A stretch of DNA of 64,000 nt, taken from contig OV277872.1 in NCBI GenBank assembly GCA_922989275.2, forward strand, positions 28,350,119 through 28,414,118, in the 5' to 3' direction. Positions 11,954-22,381 of the stretch are shown one piece after another (positions within the stretch are counted from its first letter, which is position 1; each line of letters begins with the position of its first letter). This DNA comes from Gari tellinella (lineage: Eukaryota > Mollusca > Bivalvia > Cardiida > Psammobiidae). The translations under genes were made by a program, and so were the position numbers. The notes under the pieces are model-generated. The model did not search any database, had not been told where the DNA came from, and saw only the letters and a program-made list of their open reading frames with translations.

Positions 11954-12192
11954 ACCCATTACCCTATTAATACGCCTTTTTACACCTTTAATTTATTCTT
12001 CTACTGAAGAAAACAGCTCCAATTCATACAGTCATAGATATATATCATATGAGATAGTTTCTATATATACTAGCAGATAGTGGCTGAAAGTAAAACAGAA
12101 AGAACCTTAATGTGCATTCTGCTTTACTTTCAACCTGTTTCAAGTAGTCACCTGTTTTCAAAACTATAATCAGGCTTTGGGGTAATGGGTTA
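11954..12192. mobile_element. MITE family A, degraded
   Basis: CACCCATTACCCTATTAATA left and GGGGTAATGGGTTATAG right. The PAL1 core has several arm mismatches. Confidence 0.65.
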
Positions 12193-12415
12193 TAGAACCC
12201 TCTGACCATGGCATGGTTGACATAATTTGCAAAGGATTCACAGTTCTATTGTCACTCTATAAAGGTTACATAACAAAACCAAATCACCACTTTGGTAATC
12301 ACAATAGTTCCACTAACTTCACATAACAAAAACACTATGCAAAATAACAACAGATCATTATAATAGAAAGTTTCAACTGGATATAGTGGAAACGACATTA
12401 TTCTCTTCCCTTAAT

Positions 12416-12666
12416 TTAACCCTTTGAGCCCTAGTCCCGCTTATAGGTGTCCTTTTCAAACAGTGTACATGTGAACAGTACACTTGTCCTGTGCAAACAG
12501 TGAAGGCCCAGATCAGAGGGCTCCGGAAGGAGCCCTCTGATCAGGGTCTTCACTGTTTGTCAGTTATGCCAAACATTGACAAAAACAACTCTTAAAAGCC
12601 AGAAATGTACTAGACAAAAATCAAAACTGGAATTGTCCATTTAAGTTTCAGGGAGGAGGGAGTTAA
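12416..12666. mobile_element. MITE family B (TTAA at both ends, PAL2 core)
   Basis: TTAACCCTTTGAGCCCTAG left; TTTCAGGGAGGAGGGAGTTAA right. Hairpin GAGGGCTCC-GGAA-GGAGCCCTC inside CAAACAGTGAAGGCC. It is about 250 bp, the full family length. Confidence 0.85.
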
Positions 12667-13149
12667 AAAACAAACAAAACGAAAACACATTGCAATAAAA
12701 TGTCGAAAATGTCAATTTTGATAATTTTCTAAAGTTTTGTTTTAAATCCGAGGGGCAAACACTTTGGAGTCTGATCAGGGCCCCTGTAAATGAATTGTTT
12801 GAGTTAATCAAGCTTTTGATTGGTCAGATTTAAGTGTAAATTTTGAGTACAATCTGTCTCAACTCCCAACGCTTAATAATTTATAAGCATAGGGCAAGAT
12901 GCCCAGTTACCCATGGATATAATTATTTTTTGTATAAATGCATTCACTGGGAAAGAAAAATGTCTTCTCCACTGTATTTCAATGAAGAAAGTCCCTTCAA
13001 CATAGGAAGAGAGAAAATAACCAAACTTGAAAACCAATCTCAAGCACTGTTAAATATCAACGTTTTTTCTCACATTTAACTACACACATGCTCCGTTGAG
13101 TCATTTATACAGAATAGCCAAACCTGTATCTAGTGATCTATTCAATGAA

Positions 13150-13350
13150 GATATATGGCTCCAGATAAGAACCCCGATTATTTAACAAACTAACATCTTT
13201 ATTTCTGCATTAAACTCTATGGTGTCACTTACTCATGAGAATCGTCTCGAAGAGACGATTCTAATGAGTAGTAACACCATAGGATTTGATGCTGAAACAA
13301 GTGAGAAAATGTTGAATTTGTTCAGTTTACTCCCTCCTATCTGGAGCCTT
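13150..13350. mobile_element. MITE family E (PAL3 core)
   Basis: GGCTCCAGATAAGA left and TATCTGGAGCCTTG right. Hairpin ACTCATGAGAATCGTCTC-GAA-GAGACGATTC. The outer CAGG bases have decayed on the left. Confidence 0.7.
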
Positions 13351-13439
13351 GAAGATATATGGCAGCTAAACCCTTTCCTCTACAAAAGCGCATTACAGTG
13401 ATTCTACCTGCTCCTCCAGATAAAGTCAACTAATTGATA

Positions 13440-13670
13440 TTCATTTATAGGTTTGAGTACAGGTATCAGCTTAAAGCAAGATAAAGTAAAGCAGAAAGGA
13501 TGGATGAGCTTTCTACTTTTTATTAATTTTCCTTTAAGCAGCAGTTGGAGGTAGGTACCTACTTTTCTGCATACTTCAGATGATGTTTATATTTTGGGCG
13601 TATTTTAAGAAATATCACAGTAAAACAGAAAACTCTTTGGGGAGCTTCTACTTTACATTATCTTGCTAAT
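13440..13670. mobile_element. Two family D core fragments
   Basis: AAAGCAAGATAAAGTAAAGC at 13473 and ACAGTAAAACAGAAAACTC at 13618. Both are half-cores without recognisable termini. Confidence 0.4.
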
Positions 13671-13673
13671 ACC

Positions 13674-13924
13674 TTAACCCATTACCCCATAGCCTGTTTC
13701 TGGTTTTGATGATAGCTGACCATTTAAAGCAGGTTGAAAGTAAAGCAGAATGTGCCTTAAGGTGCATTCTGCTTTATTTTCAGCCTGCTTTAAGCCATTA
13801 TCTGCTAGAATATAGAAACTATTTCTTATGATTCTTATTTGTGACAGTGTAAATTGGGAACTATTTCCTTCAGTAGAGAAAACATTCAAGGCGTTAAAAG
13901 GCGTATTTATGGGGTTATGGGTTG
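13674..13924. mobile_element. MITE family A (PAL1 core)
   Basis: TTAACCCATTACCCCATAGC left, TATGGGGTTATGGGTTGA right (TTAA mutated to TTGA). PAL1 apex GTGCCTTAAGGTGC has one G-T style mismatch. Confidence 0.8.
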
Positions 13925-14069
13925 AAGTAGTCAAATAGTTGACTTTAGGTGATATGCACCTATAAACCCTATGAAGGAAAGAGTAGAGCTGATGTATCTT
14001 CCTACAATGGAGACAGCAATAGTCTTTCCCAATAAACATGGTTATTTTAGGTATTTATGCTAAAACAAT

Positions 14070-14279
14070 TACAGTAGAACCTCTCTATTACGACCACTAA
14101 AATGTGTCAAATATAAGTCGTTTAAAACAGGTGACTGCTTAAAGCAATATGAAAGTGAAACAGAAAGCTCCTACAGGAGCTTTCTGTTTCACTTTCACAT
14201 TGCTTTAAGCTGTCACCTGTCTTTTATACAGACAATTAGCATTCTTTTTAGTGGTCGCAATAGAGAGGTTCTACTGTAT
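14070..14279. mobile_element. MITE family D (PAL1 core), best terminal repeats
   Basis: ACAGTAGAACCTCTCTATTA left and ATAGAGAGGTTCTACTGTA right are exact complements over about 19 bp. The core hairpin GAAAGCTCC-TACA-GGAGCTTTC is nearly perfect over 35 bp per arm. Confidence 0.9.
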
Positions 14280-14282
14280 GTT

Positions 14283-14353
14283 CATTGCAAACAATTTGGG
14301 AGCCAGATCAGACACCGGATAACCCGGCATCTGATCAGGCTCCAAACTGTTTG
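14283..14353. repeat. PAL2 hairpin without its own termini
   Basis: TTGCAAACAATTTGGGAGCC pairs with GGCTCCAAACTGTTTGC and has apex CCGGATAACCCGG. It sits between a family D and a family B element. Confidence 0.65.
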
Positions 14354-14430
14354 CTCTTCACATTATAACGAATCAATAAATTTTTTTTTGACATTTTCTA
14401 CATTTTATTTCAATGCATTTGCATTTTTGC

Positions 14431-14680
14431 TTAACCCTTTGAACCCTAGTCCCGCATATAGGCGTCTTTTCAAACAGTGTACATGTGAATAGTACACTTG
14501 TCCTGTTCAAACAGTGAAGGCCCAGATCAGCGGGCTCCGAAAGGAGCCCTCTGATCAGGGTCTTCACTGTTTATCAGTAATGGCAAAATTGATAAAAACA
14601 ACTCTTAAAAGTCAGAAATGGACTAGACAAAAATCGAAACTGGAATTGTCCATTTAAAGTTTCAGGGAGGAAAGAGTTAA
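14431..14680. mobile_element. MITE family B (TTAA at both ends, PAL2 core)
   Basis: TTAACCCTTTGAACCCTAGT left, CAGGGAGGAAAGAGTTAA right, 250 bp. Hairpin GGGCTCC-GAAA-GGAGCCC. It ends about 80 bp beyond the last NKAIN exon and could be transcribed in its 3' UTR. Confidence 0.9.
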
Positions 14681-14763
14681 ATGGGAAAGAATAATGTCAT
14701 CTTCATCGTATTATTGTTCACTAAACAGCAACTTGGGCTTTTTTTTAAAAAGATCACTATTAT

Positions 14764-15203
14764 TTATGGGAAATGCCTGTACGGGGCCGCTTCTGCCTGC
14801 TGGTTACTTGCCGATGGTGTTATCTGTACCCATGGCAGATCTTCACGACGATCTACACGCTCTCTACGCTTTGACCTGTTGCTGGCTTTGGACCTTGCAC
14901 TACGTGTACTCCGTGCACTACGTGTACTACGCATACTTTGTCTATCAGTGGCATGATATGGGTGCATGTTAGAGACGTTATTTCTCATACTAGTCTCGTA
15001 GCTTGGCGGATTATCCAGGGTAGGGTAATCATTTGTATAATAGTCAGTAGCACGAGAGTGTGTAGAACGTGTTTCTGTCTCTATAGGAATAGAGACGTCA
15101 GTATTGCTGTGGGCCATGTTGTGTCTGGCCGGGTTGTCAATCCCCCGCGTTGGAGACATGGTATGCATTTTCACAAACTCCAGTTCATCGTTGGCTGATG
15201 TAG
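14764..15203 (-). CDS. NKAIN: NKAIN-family protein, exon 6 (alternative C-terminal cytoplasmic tail)
   Basis: Last coding exon of the long-range isoform. The acceptor ...CTCGTTGTAG precedes base 15203 and the reading phase is 1, matching the strong donor at 21204 in exon 5. It supplies residues 190-335 and a TAA stop. The tail has no membrane segment. It begins SANDELEFVKMH, carries a PPSY motif (residues 255-258; PPxY is a known WW-domain ligand), then an Arg/Ser run at residues 279-302 encoded by a 12-bp-like repeat, a basic KRRER patch and a conserved-looking LPWVQITPS end. The downstream sequence holds a family B MITE. The shadow frames on the other strand are not genes. The join to exon 5 is inferred from phase and donor strength; a missed small exon between 15.2 and 20.7 kb is possible. 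Confidence 0.75.
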
Positions 15204-15434
15204 CTACAACGAGCAAAGATGTACGTGATTCACATCTTCAATTAACACATCAAAACACACAAACATAGGTTATAATTAACAACATCAAATAAAAACATGC
15301 ATCACAGAATTGAAGTACAGTTAATGGCTGCTTGAATAATGGTTTCACCCATAACCCAAATCAAGTCTACAATTATGAATAAAGTCTAGTATATTTCTGA
15401 AAATTTAGTGGTTTTTTGCCATATAGTGCGATAT

Positions 15435-15503
15435 GGCAAACAGTGTAGACCCAGATCAGAGGGCTCCTAAGGGAGCCCTCTGATCTGGGTTTACACTGTT
15501 TGT
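15435..15503. repeat. PAL2 hairpin (GAGGGCTCC form)
   Basis: GGCAAACAGTGTAGACCCAG and its complement around CTCCTAAGGGAG. No termini are recognisable around it; it lies in NKAIN intron 5. Confidence 0.7.
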
Positions 15504-16041
15504 ATTAGTGTATTTCCACAGGAATATTGTCTGTAAATGAGGCGAAAGCATGTCCGTCACTAGGGATTTATGGATTTAACTTTTCATCTATTCTTTGTAG
15601 TTGAACTATAGATGTATCATTATTACTCTTGATGATGATATTTGACAAATCACTACATGTAAATTGTTAGTTATTTATGGTTATTGTTGAATTCAGTCAA
15701 TAATAGAGCGGACAGCTTGAAATAAAATATGCTGACATATAAAATCACTTGTAAAACATACTTGTAACTTGTAACACCCATGGGTGTTTAAGTCAGGTGA
15801 AATTTTAATTTTTAAAAAAAGTAAAGCAGTAGGGTTCTTAAATGAGCTTTTTACTTTGTTTTCATTCTGCTTTATTTAAGCGCTGCCTTTAACTCTAAAA
15901 ATTGGGCCATTTTTGAAAGAATGCTTTATTAAGTTTCAATCTTGTTCTGATAAAAATCAAAGCTTTTTCTAAATTTTGACAGGTGGCTGCTGAAAGCAGA
16001 CCCCAATGCATATAGGCTTTGGGCATGCGGTCTGAGCAAAT

Positions 16042-16257
16042 TAAGGCATTACCCCATAGCCTGTTTCTCGTTTTAATGAAAGATGATCACTTAAAGCAGG
16101 TTGAAAGTAAAGCAGAATGCGTCTGCTTTAAACTGTTATCTGCTAGAATGTAGAAAATATTTCCTAGGAATTTTATTTGTGTCAGTATACATTTGAACTA
16201 TTTTCTTCAGTGGAGATATTAATTAAAGGCGTAAAAAGGCATATTTATGGGGTAATG
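16042..16257. mobile_element. MITE family A with most of the palindrome deleted
   Basis: Left TTAAGGCATTACCCCATAGC, right TATGGGGTAATGG. The left PAL1 arm is present, but the apex and most of the right arm are lost, as expected from deletion at a hairpin. Confidence 0.65.
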
Positions 16258-16300
16258 GAAGAGGCATAAACTGACAGAACAAGCTTCAAATTCTTCAATC

Positions 16301-16515
16301 CCTTTAACTCATAGGCGGTTTCTAAATTTGGAAGACAAGTGACCACTTAAAGCATGGTTTACCTTAACTTGGCTTAAGTCTGCTTTAAGTGACCATCTGC
16401 CAGGTAATAAAAAATATTTCTTTTTCTGCATATTCATGACTGTATAAATTATATCTAATGTCTGCACTGGAGGAATAAATTATAGGCATAAAAACGAATC
16501 TTCTGTATATTTGGT
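16301..16515. mobile_element. MITE family A, strongly degraded
   Basis: CTTTAACTCATAGGCGG left and ACTTAAAGCATGG / CTGCTTTAAGTGACCATC core remnants. Confidence 0.45.
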
Positions 16516-16675
16516 AATGCTGTATTCTGGATACAGCAGCTGTTTGTCATCTCCCCTATACAATATACATGTATGATACAATCATGAATGACGCAGATTA
16601 TAAGATATACATGCTGTTGGCTGACATATATGGATGTTAGTAAACTCTTACCATGCTAGCGACAGATATGTTCCA

Positions 16676-16870
16676 CCAGTCATTACCTTTGCAAATAGTT
16701 TAGATCCAGATGAGGCGCAGCATAATGCTGCGTCTCATCAAGATCCAAACTGGTTGACACTCTCATCCGGTTTTAAAAAGAACTTAAGAAACTTAAAGAA
16801 AGTTCTATTTTAAGGACAATAGCAGACGACAATTGTTGCAGACGAATTAATAACCCAGCGTGCAAAGAGA
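16676..16870. mobile_element. MITE family C, degraded termini (PAL2 core)
   Basis: Core CAAATAGTTTAGATCCAGAT with apex GCGCAGCATAATGCTGCGTC. The 3' flank CAGCGTGCAAAGAG matches the family C end seen at 30120. Confidence 0.65.
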
Positions 16871-17007
16871 TAAACATTTCCTCCTTCTCATCTTTATTCA
16901 GTGTTTGAAGCTGACCTATCCATACTTTCCAAACAGTGTTAACCCAGATCATAAAGCCTCTTCAGGAACACCGATCTGGGTCTACACTGTTCGTAATATT
17001 TAATATA

Positions 17008-17205
17008 CCTGGCTCCAGATAATAGGGAGTAAACTGAACAAATCCAACAATTTCTTCATCATTTCATCACCAAATCCTATGATGATACTACTCATTAGAA
17101 TTTAGAATTGTCTCAGAGACGATTCTAATGAGTAGTGACATCATAGAGTTTAATGCACACATTTTATATAAAGATTTTGGTTTTTGAAATACTCCCCTTA
17201 TCTGG
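17008..17205. mobile_element. MITE family E (PAL3 core)
   Basis: CTGGCTCCAGATAATAGGG left, CCCCTTATCTGGAGTTCTG right. PAL3 arms pair from CACCAAATCCTATGATG to the complementary CATCATAGAGTTTAATG. Confidence 0.75.
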
Positions 17206-17940
17206 AGTTCTGTTTATGTTTTGTAAGCAAACCCGCAAGCATCAATAAAACAACTTCACGTCATTTGTTTGGAAATGGATGCTCTAAAATGTTGATTGAG
17301 TTCATTTGAAATTTCTTGTTAAATAAGGTACATGTATTACAATTTTCTTAAAACTGATTGAAAGCTTTAAACATTTACTGCATTCAAATACTATAATTTT
17401 CAAAGTTCAAATGAGGCCAAGTCAGGTTTTAACTTCTTATTGAGGGAAGGTTTGAGGTAAAAAAGTTCAATAAATCAAGGCTCACTGTACATATTAATAT
17501 CTATCATCAATACTGCAGGAAAATGTATGTATCTTTTGTATATCAGTTGTGTATCACACAAAAGGATCTAACATCTGATTGTTAAACTGATAATAAACCC
17601 TTCCCCCCATAGAAGCACCTTTAATTGCATTTAGTTTATTCATCCACCGAAAAAAAAATAGTTCCAAACCATACAGTCATGAAAATGTACCACCAGATAT
17701 GTTTTCTAAATCCTAGCTGATGAAAGCTTGAAGTAGGCTGAAAGTAAAGCAGAATGAGCTCTTAACTCATTTCTGTTTCAATTTTATCCTCAACTGAAGA
17801 AAATATTTCAAATTTATTATAGTCTTGTATGTGTATGAGAATAACTATTTTCTATATAAGTAAAGCTCACTCTTTAAAACTAAAAACAGGCTACATGGTA
17901 ATGAGTTAAGGGACATATTCTGCTTTACTTTAAACCTGCT

Positions 17941-18192
17941 TTAACCCTTTCCCCAATAGAAGCGACTTTTAGCGGATATGATTTATTCATCCGCTGAAAA
18001 AAATAGTCCCAATTTAATCAGTAATGAATATGTATTATAGGGAATATTTTCTATATTATAGCACATGATAGCTTAAAGCAGGCTGAAAGTAAAGCAGAAT
18101 GCGCCCTAAGGCGCATTCTGCTTTACTTTCAACCTGCTTTAAGTAGTCACCTATCTTACGTAATAGAAATAGGCTATCAGGTAAAGGGTTAA
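17941..18192. mobile_element. MITE family A inserted in another family A element
   Basis: TTAA at both edges, CCCTTTCCCCAATAG left and GGTAAAGGGTTAA right. The apex GCGCCCTAAGGCGC is fully paired. Host sequence just left reads CTGCTTTACTTTAAACCTGC. Host sequence just right resumes GTGGTCACCTGTCTTC, so the target was the TTAA at the base of the host's PAL1 stem. Confidence 0.85.
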
Positions 18193-18338
18193 GTGGTCAC
18201 CTGTCTTCAAAACTAGACTATGGAGTAAAGCGGTTAAGGGTTACCTGTTCTCAAAAATAGCAACAGGTTATGGGTCTGTATGGAGTAAAGGGTTAATTAA
18301 CTGTTTGTACTGTTTAATTCTCGTGACAGTAATTATAG

Positions 18339-18539
18339 TACAGTGGGGTTGACTTCCATATCTCGAACTCGGTTAAGTCAAACATATCCGTATTTCAAAG
18401 TTAAAACGTGGCTTAGCCACGTTTTAACTTGGAAATACTGGTATGTTTGACTTAACTGAGCATGAAATAGTGAAATTCATGTGTCTACATATCGGATCAT
18501 TCGAGTTAGGCGAGTTTGAGATATCGAAGTTTGACTGTA
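18339..18539. mobile_element. MITE family J (TA target, Tigger-like ends)
   Basis: TA-CAGTGGGGTTGACTTCC-ATATCTCGAACTCG left, and the right end reads inward CAGTCAAACTTCGATATC. The core hairpin GTTAAAACGTGGC/GCCACGTTTTAAC is unrelated to PAL1-3. Pieces recur near 43.4 and 44.5 kb. Confidence 0.8.
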
Positions 18540-18603
18540 TCTAATTTTTTAGCTTGTTACATGTCTATATGAGTTGTTATGTAGAGCTCTCTATATAGCT
18601 GGG

Positions 18604-18847
18604 TTAATCCTTCCAACCCTACAGCAATCTGTAGAGATTACTGATTACATATGCAAACAGTGAAGACCCAGATCAGAGGGCTCTTATGTGAGCCCTCTGA
18701 TCAGGGTCTGCACTGTTTGGTTATTTTCATTTGTTTTTCTTGTCATACCAAATATGCAACAGTAGACTGGTTCAAAATACCTATACTAAAAGAGTCCAAA
18801 AGGTTAATAAATTATCCACAAGAGATTTTTAGGGTTGAAAGGATTAA
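18604..18847. mobile_element. MITE family F (TTAA at both ends, PAL2 core)
   Basis: Reverse orientation of 9483-9724: TTAATCCTTCCAACCCTACA left, AGGGTTGAAAGGATTAA right. The apex GAGGGCTC-TTATGT-GAGCCCTC has lost one pair. Confidence 0.8.
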
Positions 18848-19002
18848 GGTTGAGGACACATAACGAAATCAGGCCAATGTCGGTCAATATCGCAACACTA
18901 CAGAGAGGGATCGACCATTCTCGCCAACTACCGAACTGTTCAGAACCATGCTAAATCAGACCGGCAGTTGATGAGAATGGCCGATCCCTGTACCTAGCAG
19001 GG

Positions 19003-19182
19003 CAGATAAGGGAAGTATTTCAAAACTAAAATCTTAATTTTTGCTTAAACCTTATGGTGTCACTAATCATTAGAATTGTCTTTTTGAGACTATTCTAATG
19101 AGTAGCAACACAATAGGATTTGATGCTGAAATGAGTGAGAAAATTAAAGATTTTTCAGTTTACTACCTCTTATCTGGCGCTG
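19003..19182. mobile_element. MITE family E, degraded (PAL3 core)
   Basis: CAGATAAGGGAAGTATTTC left and CTTATCTGGCGCTG right. PAL3 arms carry several mismatches. Confidence 0.6.
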
Positions 19183-19591
19183 ACATAGAGTACAGATTTT
19201 GGTTGTATCTAGTAAGGTATCCTCAATCTTAAGAGCTTGTTAGGTTGGTACATGTCTATATTAGCTGGGTTAATAAAGTAGTTAGACTTGTGTTCTTTAA
19301 AGACATGCTACTGCTTAATGCATGATCACAGAATCACAAAAGTAATGCAGAAAGCTCCTATAGGAGCATGCAGCATTACTCTTGTCAAGCATTAAGCTGG
19401 CACCTGTCTTTATGACAACCAACAGATTTTCTTTAAAATGGTTGCTAAGGACAAGTGTGACTGTGGCTAGTGAATATTGTAATAGAAAAATATAAGATTG
19501 CGTGACATACATGTAAACAGGTAGTTAATATAGGCATTGAACCTTTCTCTCACACCGTCTGCCATTTAAAATAAAATACAGCAAATATGAA

Positions 19592-19733
19592 TTAACTCTT
19601 TCCCTCACAGAAATGGATGCTTAAAGCAGGTTAAAAGTAAAGTAGAGAGCTCTCTGCTTTACTTTCAACCTGTTTTCAACAAACACCTGTGACTGTCTAC
19701 AAAACCTGTAATAGGCTATGAGGGAAAAGTTAA
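19592..19733. mobile_element. Short TTAA-flanked PAL1 MITE
   Basis: TTAACTCTTTCCCTCACAG left, TGAGGGAAAAGTTAA right, only 142 bp. A contracted PAL1 (GTAAAGTAGAGAGCTC... complement) fills the middle. It is a minimal TTAA element. Confidence 0.7.
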
Positions 19734-19994
19734 AACGATTGTCTAGGCTTTTGAATGTAGCCAACAAGTTCTGCAGTTTCTCTAGCAACTGAAATAACAG
19801 GATCTGGACTGTGATAAATCAACTGTAGCGTCAATATCAGAATTGAAGCAGACAATGGTCATTTAGCAATCTATGAACAACAGTACCGAGCTTTTTTCAC
19901 AGTATGCTGACTTTGTATGCTGTTTTTTCAAATTGGACTGTGAGAGAAAAAGACACAGAAATGAAATGAGCTATTTCACCAGAAGAAATGACAC

Positions 19995-20180
19995 CTAATC
20001 GGGGCTCCAGATAAGCATAAGTAAAATGAACAAAATCCAACAGTTTCTCTTATTTCAGCATCAAACCCTATGGTGTAACTACTCATTAGAATCGTCTCGA
20101 AGAGACGATTCTAATGAGTAGTAACATCATTGGGTTAAATGCAAAAATAAAGATTTTAGTTTTTGAAATACTCCCCTTGC
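19995..20180. mobile_element. MITE family E (PAL3 core)
   Basis: GGGGCTCCAGATAAGCA left. A near-perfect hairpin ACTCATTAGAATCGTCTC-GAA-GAGACGATTC follows. The right terminus is decayed (ACTCCCCTTGCTTATAC). Confidence 0.7.
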
Positions 20181-20526
20181 TTATACATTATACAGGGAGT
20201 ATTTTGGTACTTCCAAACATTTTACTTAGTTAACTAAGTAAACTGATGAACTAAGTAGGCAAGTAAACTGATGTTAATTGTAAACAGTTTGGAGTCTAAT
20301 CAGATATCCAGCAACATGGTTTCTGATCAGGCATTAATCCATTACCCAATAGTCTGATTCTAGTTTTGAAAATAGATGACTGTGATCATGACTGTATAAA
20401 TTGAAACTAATTTCTTTGGTCGAAAAATGAATTAATATGCTAAAAGGCCATTCTTTGAGGGAAAGGACTAAAGAGTTAATGTGACGACACCTTTTCTTCT
20501 AGTGACATAGCTCAAACAGATGGCAG

Positions 20527-20698
20527 GGCTCCAGATAAGAGGTAGTTATTTCAACAAATCAAACATTTTCTCACTCATTTCAGCACCAAATCCTATGGTG
20601 TTACTACTCATTAGAATCGTAATGAGTAGTGACACCATAGGGTTTAATTCAGAAAAAAAGATTTTAGTTTTTGAAAAACTACCCTTATCTGGTGCTCT
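20527..20698. mobile_element. MITE family E with shortened apex
   Basis: CAGGGCTCCAGATAAGAGG left, CCCTTATCTGGTGCTCTG right. Flanks AGATGG and AGATGC suggest a ~6-bp target duplication. The apex lost the GTCTCGAAGAGAC segment. It lies about 70 bp past the NKAIN exon 5 stop. Confidence 0.75.
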
Positions 20699-20767
20699 GA
20701 GATGCCATGAAACCTCACACACCTTATCTACCAAGCCAAGCAGAGGAAAGTTGTTATTTGGGGGATT

Positions 20768-21265
20768 TCACACAAGAGATATGGTCTCATGGTTCTCTCC
20801 AACTACACCAACTTGAGCCCACAGAATGTTAGAGTTATATGCCCTTGAACCGACACCATTGTACATCACAGTCCCCATTTCATTAGTTCTCATTCGAGCA
20901 CCAGTCTGAAATCCTGGGTAACAGTTAACTCCATTTAATTTAGACTGGTTATCCATATTTATCGCACAAGTAGCTGCCTTCTGATTGGCTGGAAATCCAT
21001 TGGCAGCAGACTGGTTTGGGGTTAATTGACCAGCTATGCTAGACTGGTCTTGCTCTTTCTGCCACTCCATAGATTCTGTGTAGGAAACATAAGTTGGTCT
21101 ACACCAACTGTTGCGGGCTTGCTGCACGGCCTCAATGGGCGTGTAGCGGGCAGAGGGGTAGTCTTTGGGGCTTATGTAGGTACTAGGGGGCACTTTGTAC
21201 TTACAAGACTCATGCTCCTCTCCATAGATGTATATTGCCAGGCAAGTGAACACAAAACCGGTAAG
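20768..21265 (-). CDS. NKAIN: NKAIN-family protein, exon 5 (fourth membrane segment; two alternative ends)
   Basis: The acceptor TTTTTTCTTCAG precedes base 21265, phase 0. The exon completes transmembrane segment 4 (residues 159-183, with LTGFVFTCLAIYIY from this exon) and then encodes GEEHES. Two outcomes are visible. A strong donor, T|GTAAGTAC at 21205/21204 in phase 1, joins to exon 6 and gives 335 aa. If the donor is unused, the frame stays open for another 145 codons to TGA at 20768, giving a 334-aa protein. Its hydrophilic Asn/Gln-rich tail contains PTYVSYTES, similar to the post-TM4 region that I recall for insect NKAIN. Family E MITEs sit immediately on both sides (21301-21465 and 20527-20698). 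Confidence 0.85.
   Translation of the reverse strand, partial: LTGFVFTCLAIYIYGEEHESCKYKVPPSTYISPKDYPSARYTPIEAVQQARNSWCRPTYVSYTESMEWQKEQDQSSIAGQLTPNQSAANGFPANQKAATCAINMDNQSKLNGVNCYPGFQTGARMRTNEMGTVMYNGVGSRAYNSNILWAQVGVVGENHETISLV
21204..21210 (-). promoter_or_regulatory. Alternative 5' splice donor inside NKAIN exon 5
   Basis: The exon base T at 21205 is followed by GTAAGTAC on the minus strand, an excellent U1 match. The phase (1) equals that required by the exon 6 acceptor at 15204. A weaker alternative, G|GTGTAG at 20808 in the same phase, exists further downstream. Confidence 0.7.
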
Positions 21266-21300
21266 CTGAAGAAAAAATAAGACCTTCATATCATATCATA

Positions 21301-21465
21301 ACCCAGGGCTCCCGATAAGAGGGAGTTTTCCCGAACAAATCCAATATTTTCTCACTCATAACAGCACCAAATCCTATGGTGTTCCTACTCATTAGAATCC
21401 TCTCAAAGAGTTTAATGCAGAAATAAAGATTTTAGATTTTGAAAAACTCTATTTATCTATAGAGC
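21301..21465. mobile_element. MITE family E (PAL3 core), 36 bp before an exon
   Basis: CAGGGCTCCCGATAAGAGGG left, CTATTTATCTATAGAGCTG right. The apex is partly deleted. It lies just upstream of the exon 5 acceptor, inside the likely branch-point region of intron 4. Confidence 0.65.
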
Positions 21466-22143
21466 TGAAAGTTGTATCCAATGATGATGGAAGGAAAACT
21501 TTAAAACATGTGGCCATATATAAATGTGACTAGACTGGTACTCTTAATTATTGACCAGTTGATTAATGGCATTGTGTTGCTGTATATTGTCTAACTGATA
21601 TACACCATGTTGACATACACTGATTTGATAAACAGCCAACCTAGCATGTTAAGATTAAGTCTTTGGTCATAGATTCACATTAAATTATGCATTATCAAAA
21701 GACAAGACTACTGGTAATCATTGTTAATTGGACCGAGAAAACAGTTAAGAATTTCTCCTTACTGTTTCATCAGTCCTCACAAGTTTCTGCTAACCATGGT
21801 TAATTCAGACGACAAAAACTAGAGGGATGGCTTTGTTTGTAAGACAAATATGATGATGCCCTTGGCAAAAATATAACTTAGTTGAGCTGGCTGTAATTTT
21901 GTGAATCTTGTTCACATGCACATCTAATGATCTATGGTATATGTGCAAACACTCTGCCAAATTATAAGGTTGTACATTGTGTGTATCTTGAAAACTGTAG
22001 GAGGAGTTAGCAAGCACAAAGTATGTACTGTATGACTGACGAACAGAAAGTGGTAAAACAGTATGCCCTCAGACTGATCATCACAGGGGCATGAAAACTG
22101 TAACACAATTTTCCTAACCAGTTCATTGTTCAACAATACTCAC

Positions 22144-22356
22144 AGCTAATAAACATTGCACGCCTGCATGTATGACTTCTACATAGTAATAATCCAGCAA
22201 ACAGCCCTCGACAAACTCCTCGGGCGGTATATTCCTGGCTGCGGCCACAGGTTCGGTGTCCACCCAGGAATCATTATTTATACGGCAACCAATACCGTGC
22301 TCCAACCACCAGCTCTTGTTTCTGGTCCCAATGTTTAATATATAGATTTCTCTATT
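22144..22356 (-). CDS. NKAIN: NKAIN-family protein, exon 4 (large extracellular loop)
   Basis: 71 codons, phase 0 at both ends. The acceptor TTTTATTTCAG precedes 22356 and the donor GTGAGTATT follows 22144. It encodes residues 99-169: the loop between TM3 and TM4, with the family hallmarks KSWWLEHGIGC and EGCLLDYYYVEVIHAG. Two N-glycosylation sequons (NKS at 111, NDS at 126) fit an extracellular position, and the vertebrate proteins have a sequon close to the same WW pair. The exon ends within TM4. Recognition rests on the SWW-GC-EGCLL.Y..VE..H pattern, which I know from NKAIN1-4. Confidence 0.92.
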
Positions 22357-22381
22357 CTGAAATAAAACAGATCAAAAATGA

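Noticed and set aside
13674..14039. 121-codon minus-strand frame
   Set aside because: It is mainly a family A MITE; its peptide (ILLYFQPAL...) recurs wherever the PAL1 arm is read in the same frame.
14681..14972. Two 91-92-codon plus-strand frames
   Set aside because: They are antisense shadows of the NKAIN exon 6 Arg/Ser repeat.
20805..20809. Weak donor G|GTGTAG near the end of NKAIN exon 5 as the junction to exon 6
   Set aside because: Phase fits, but the sequence lacks the A4/G5 donor consensus, and the GTAAGTAC site at 21204 is far better; kept only as a minor alternative.
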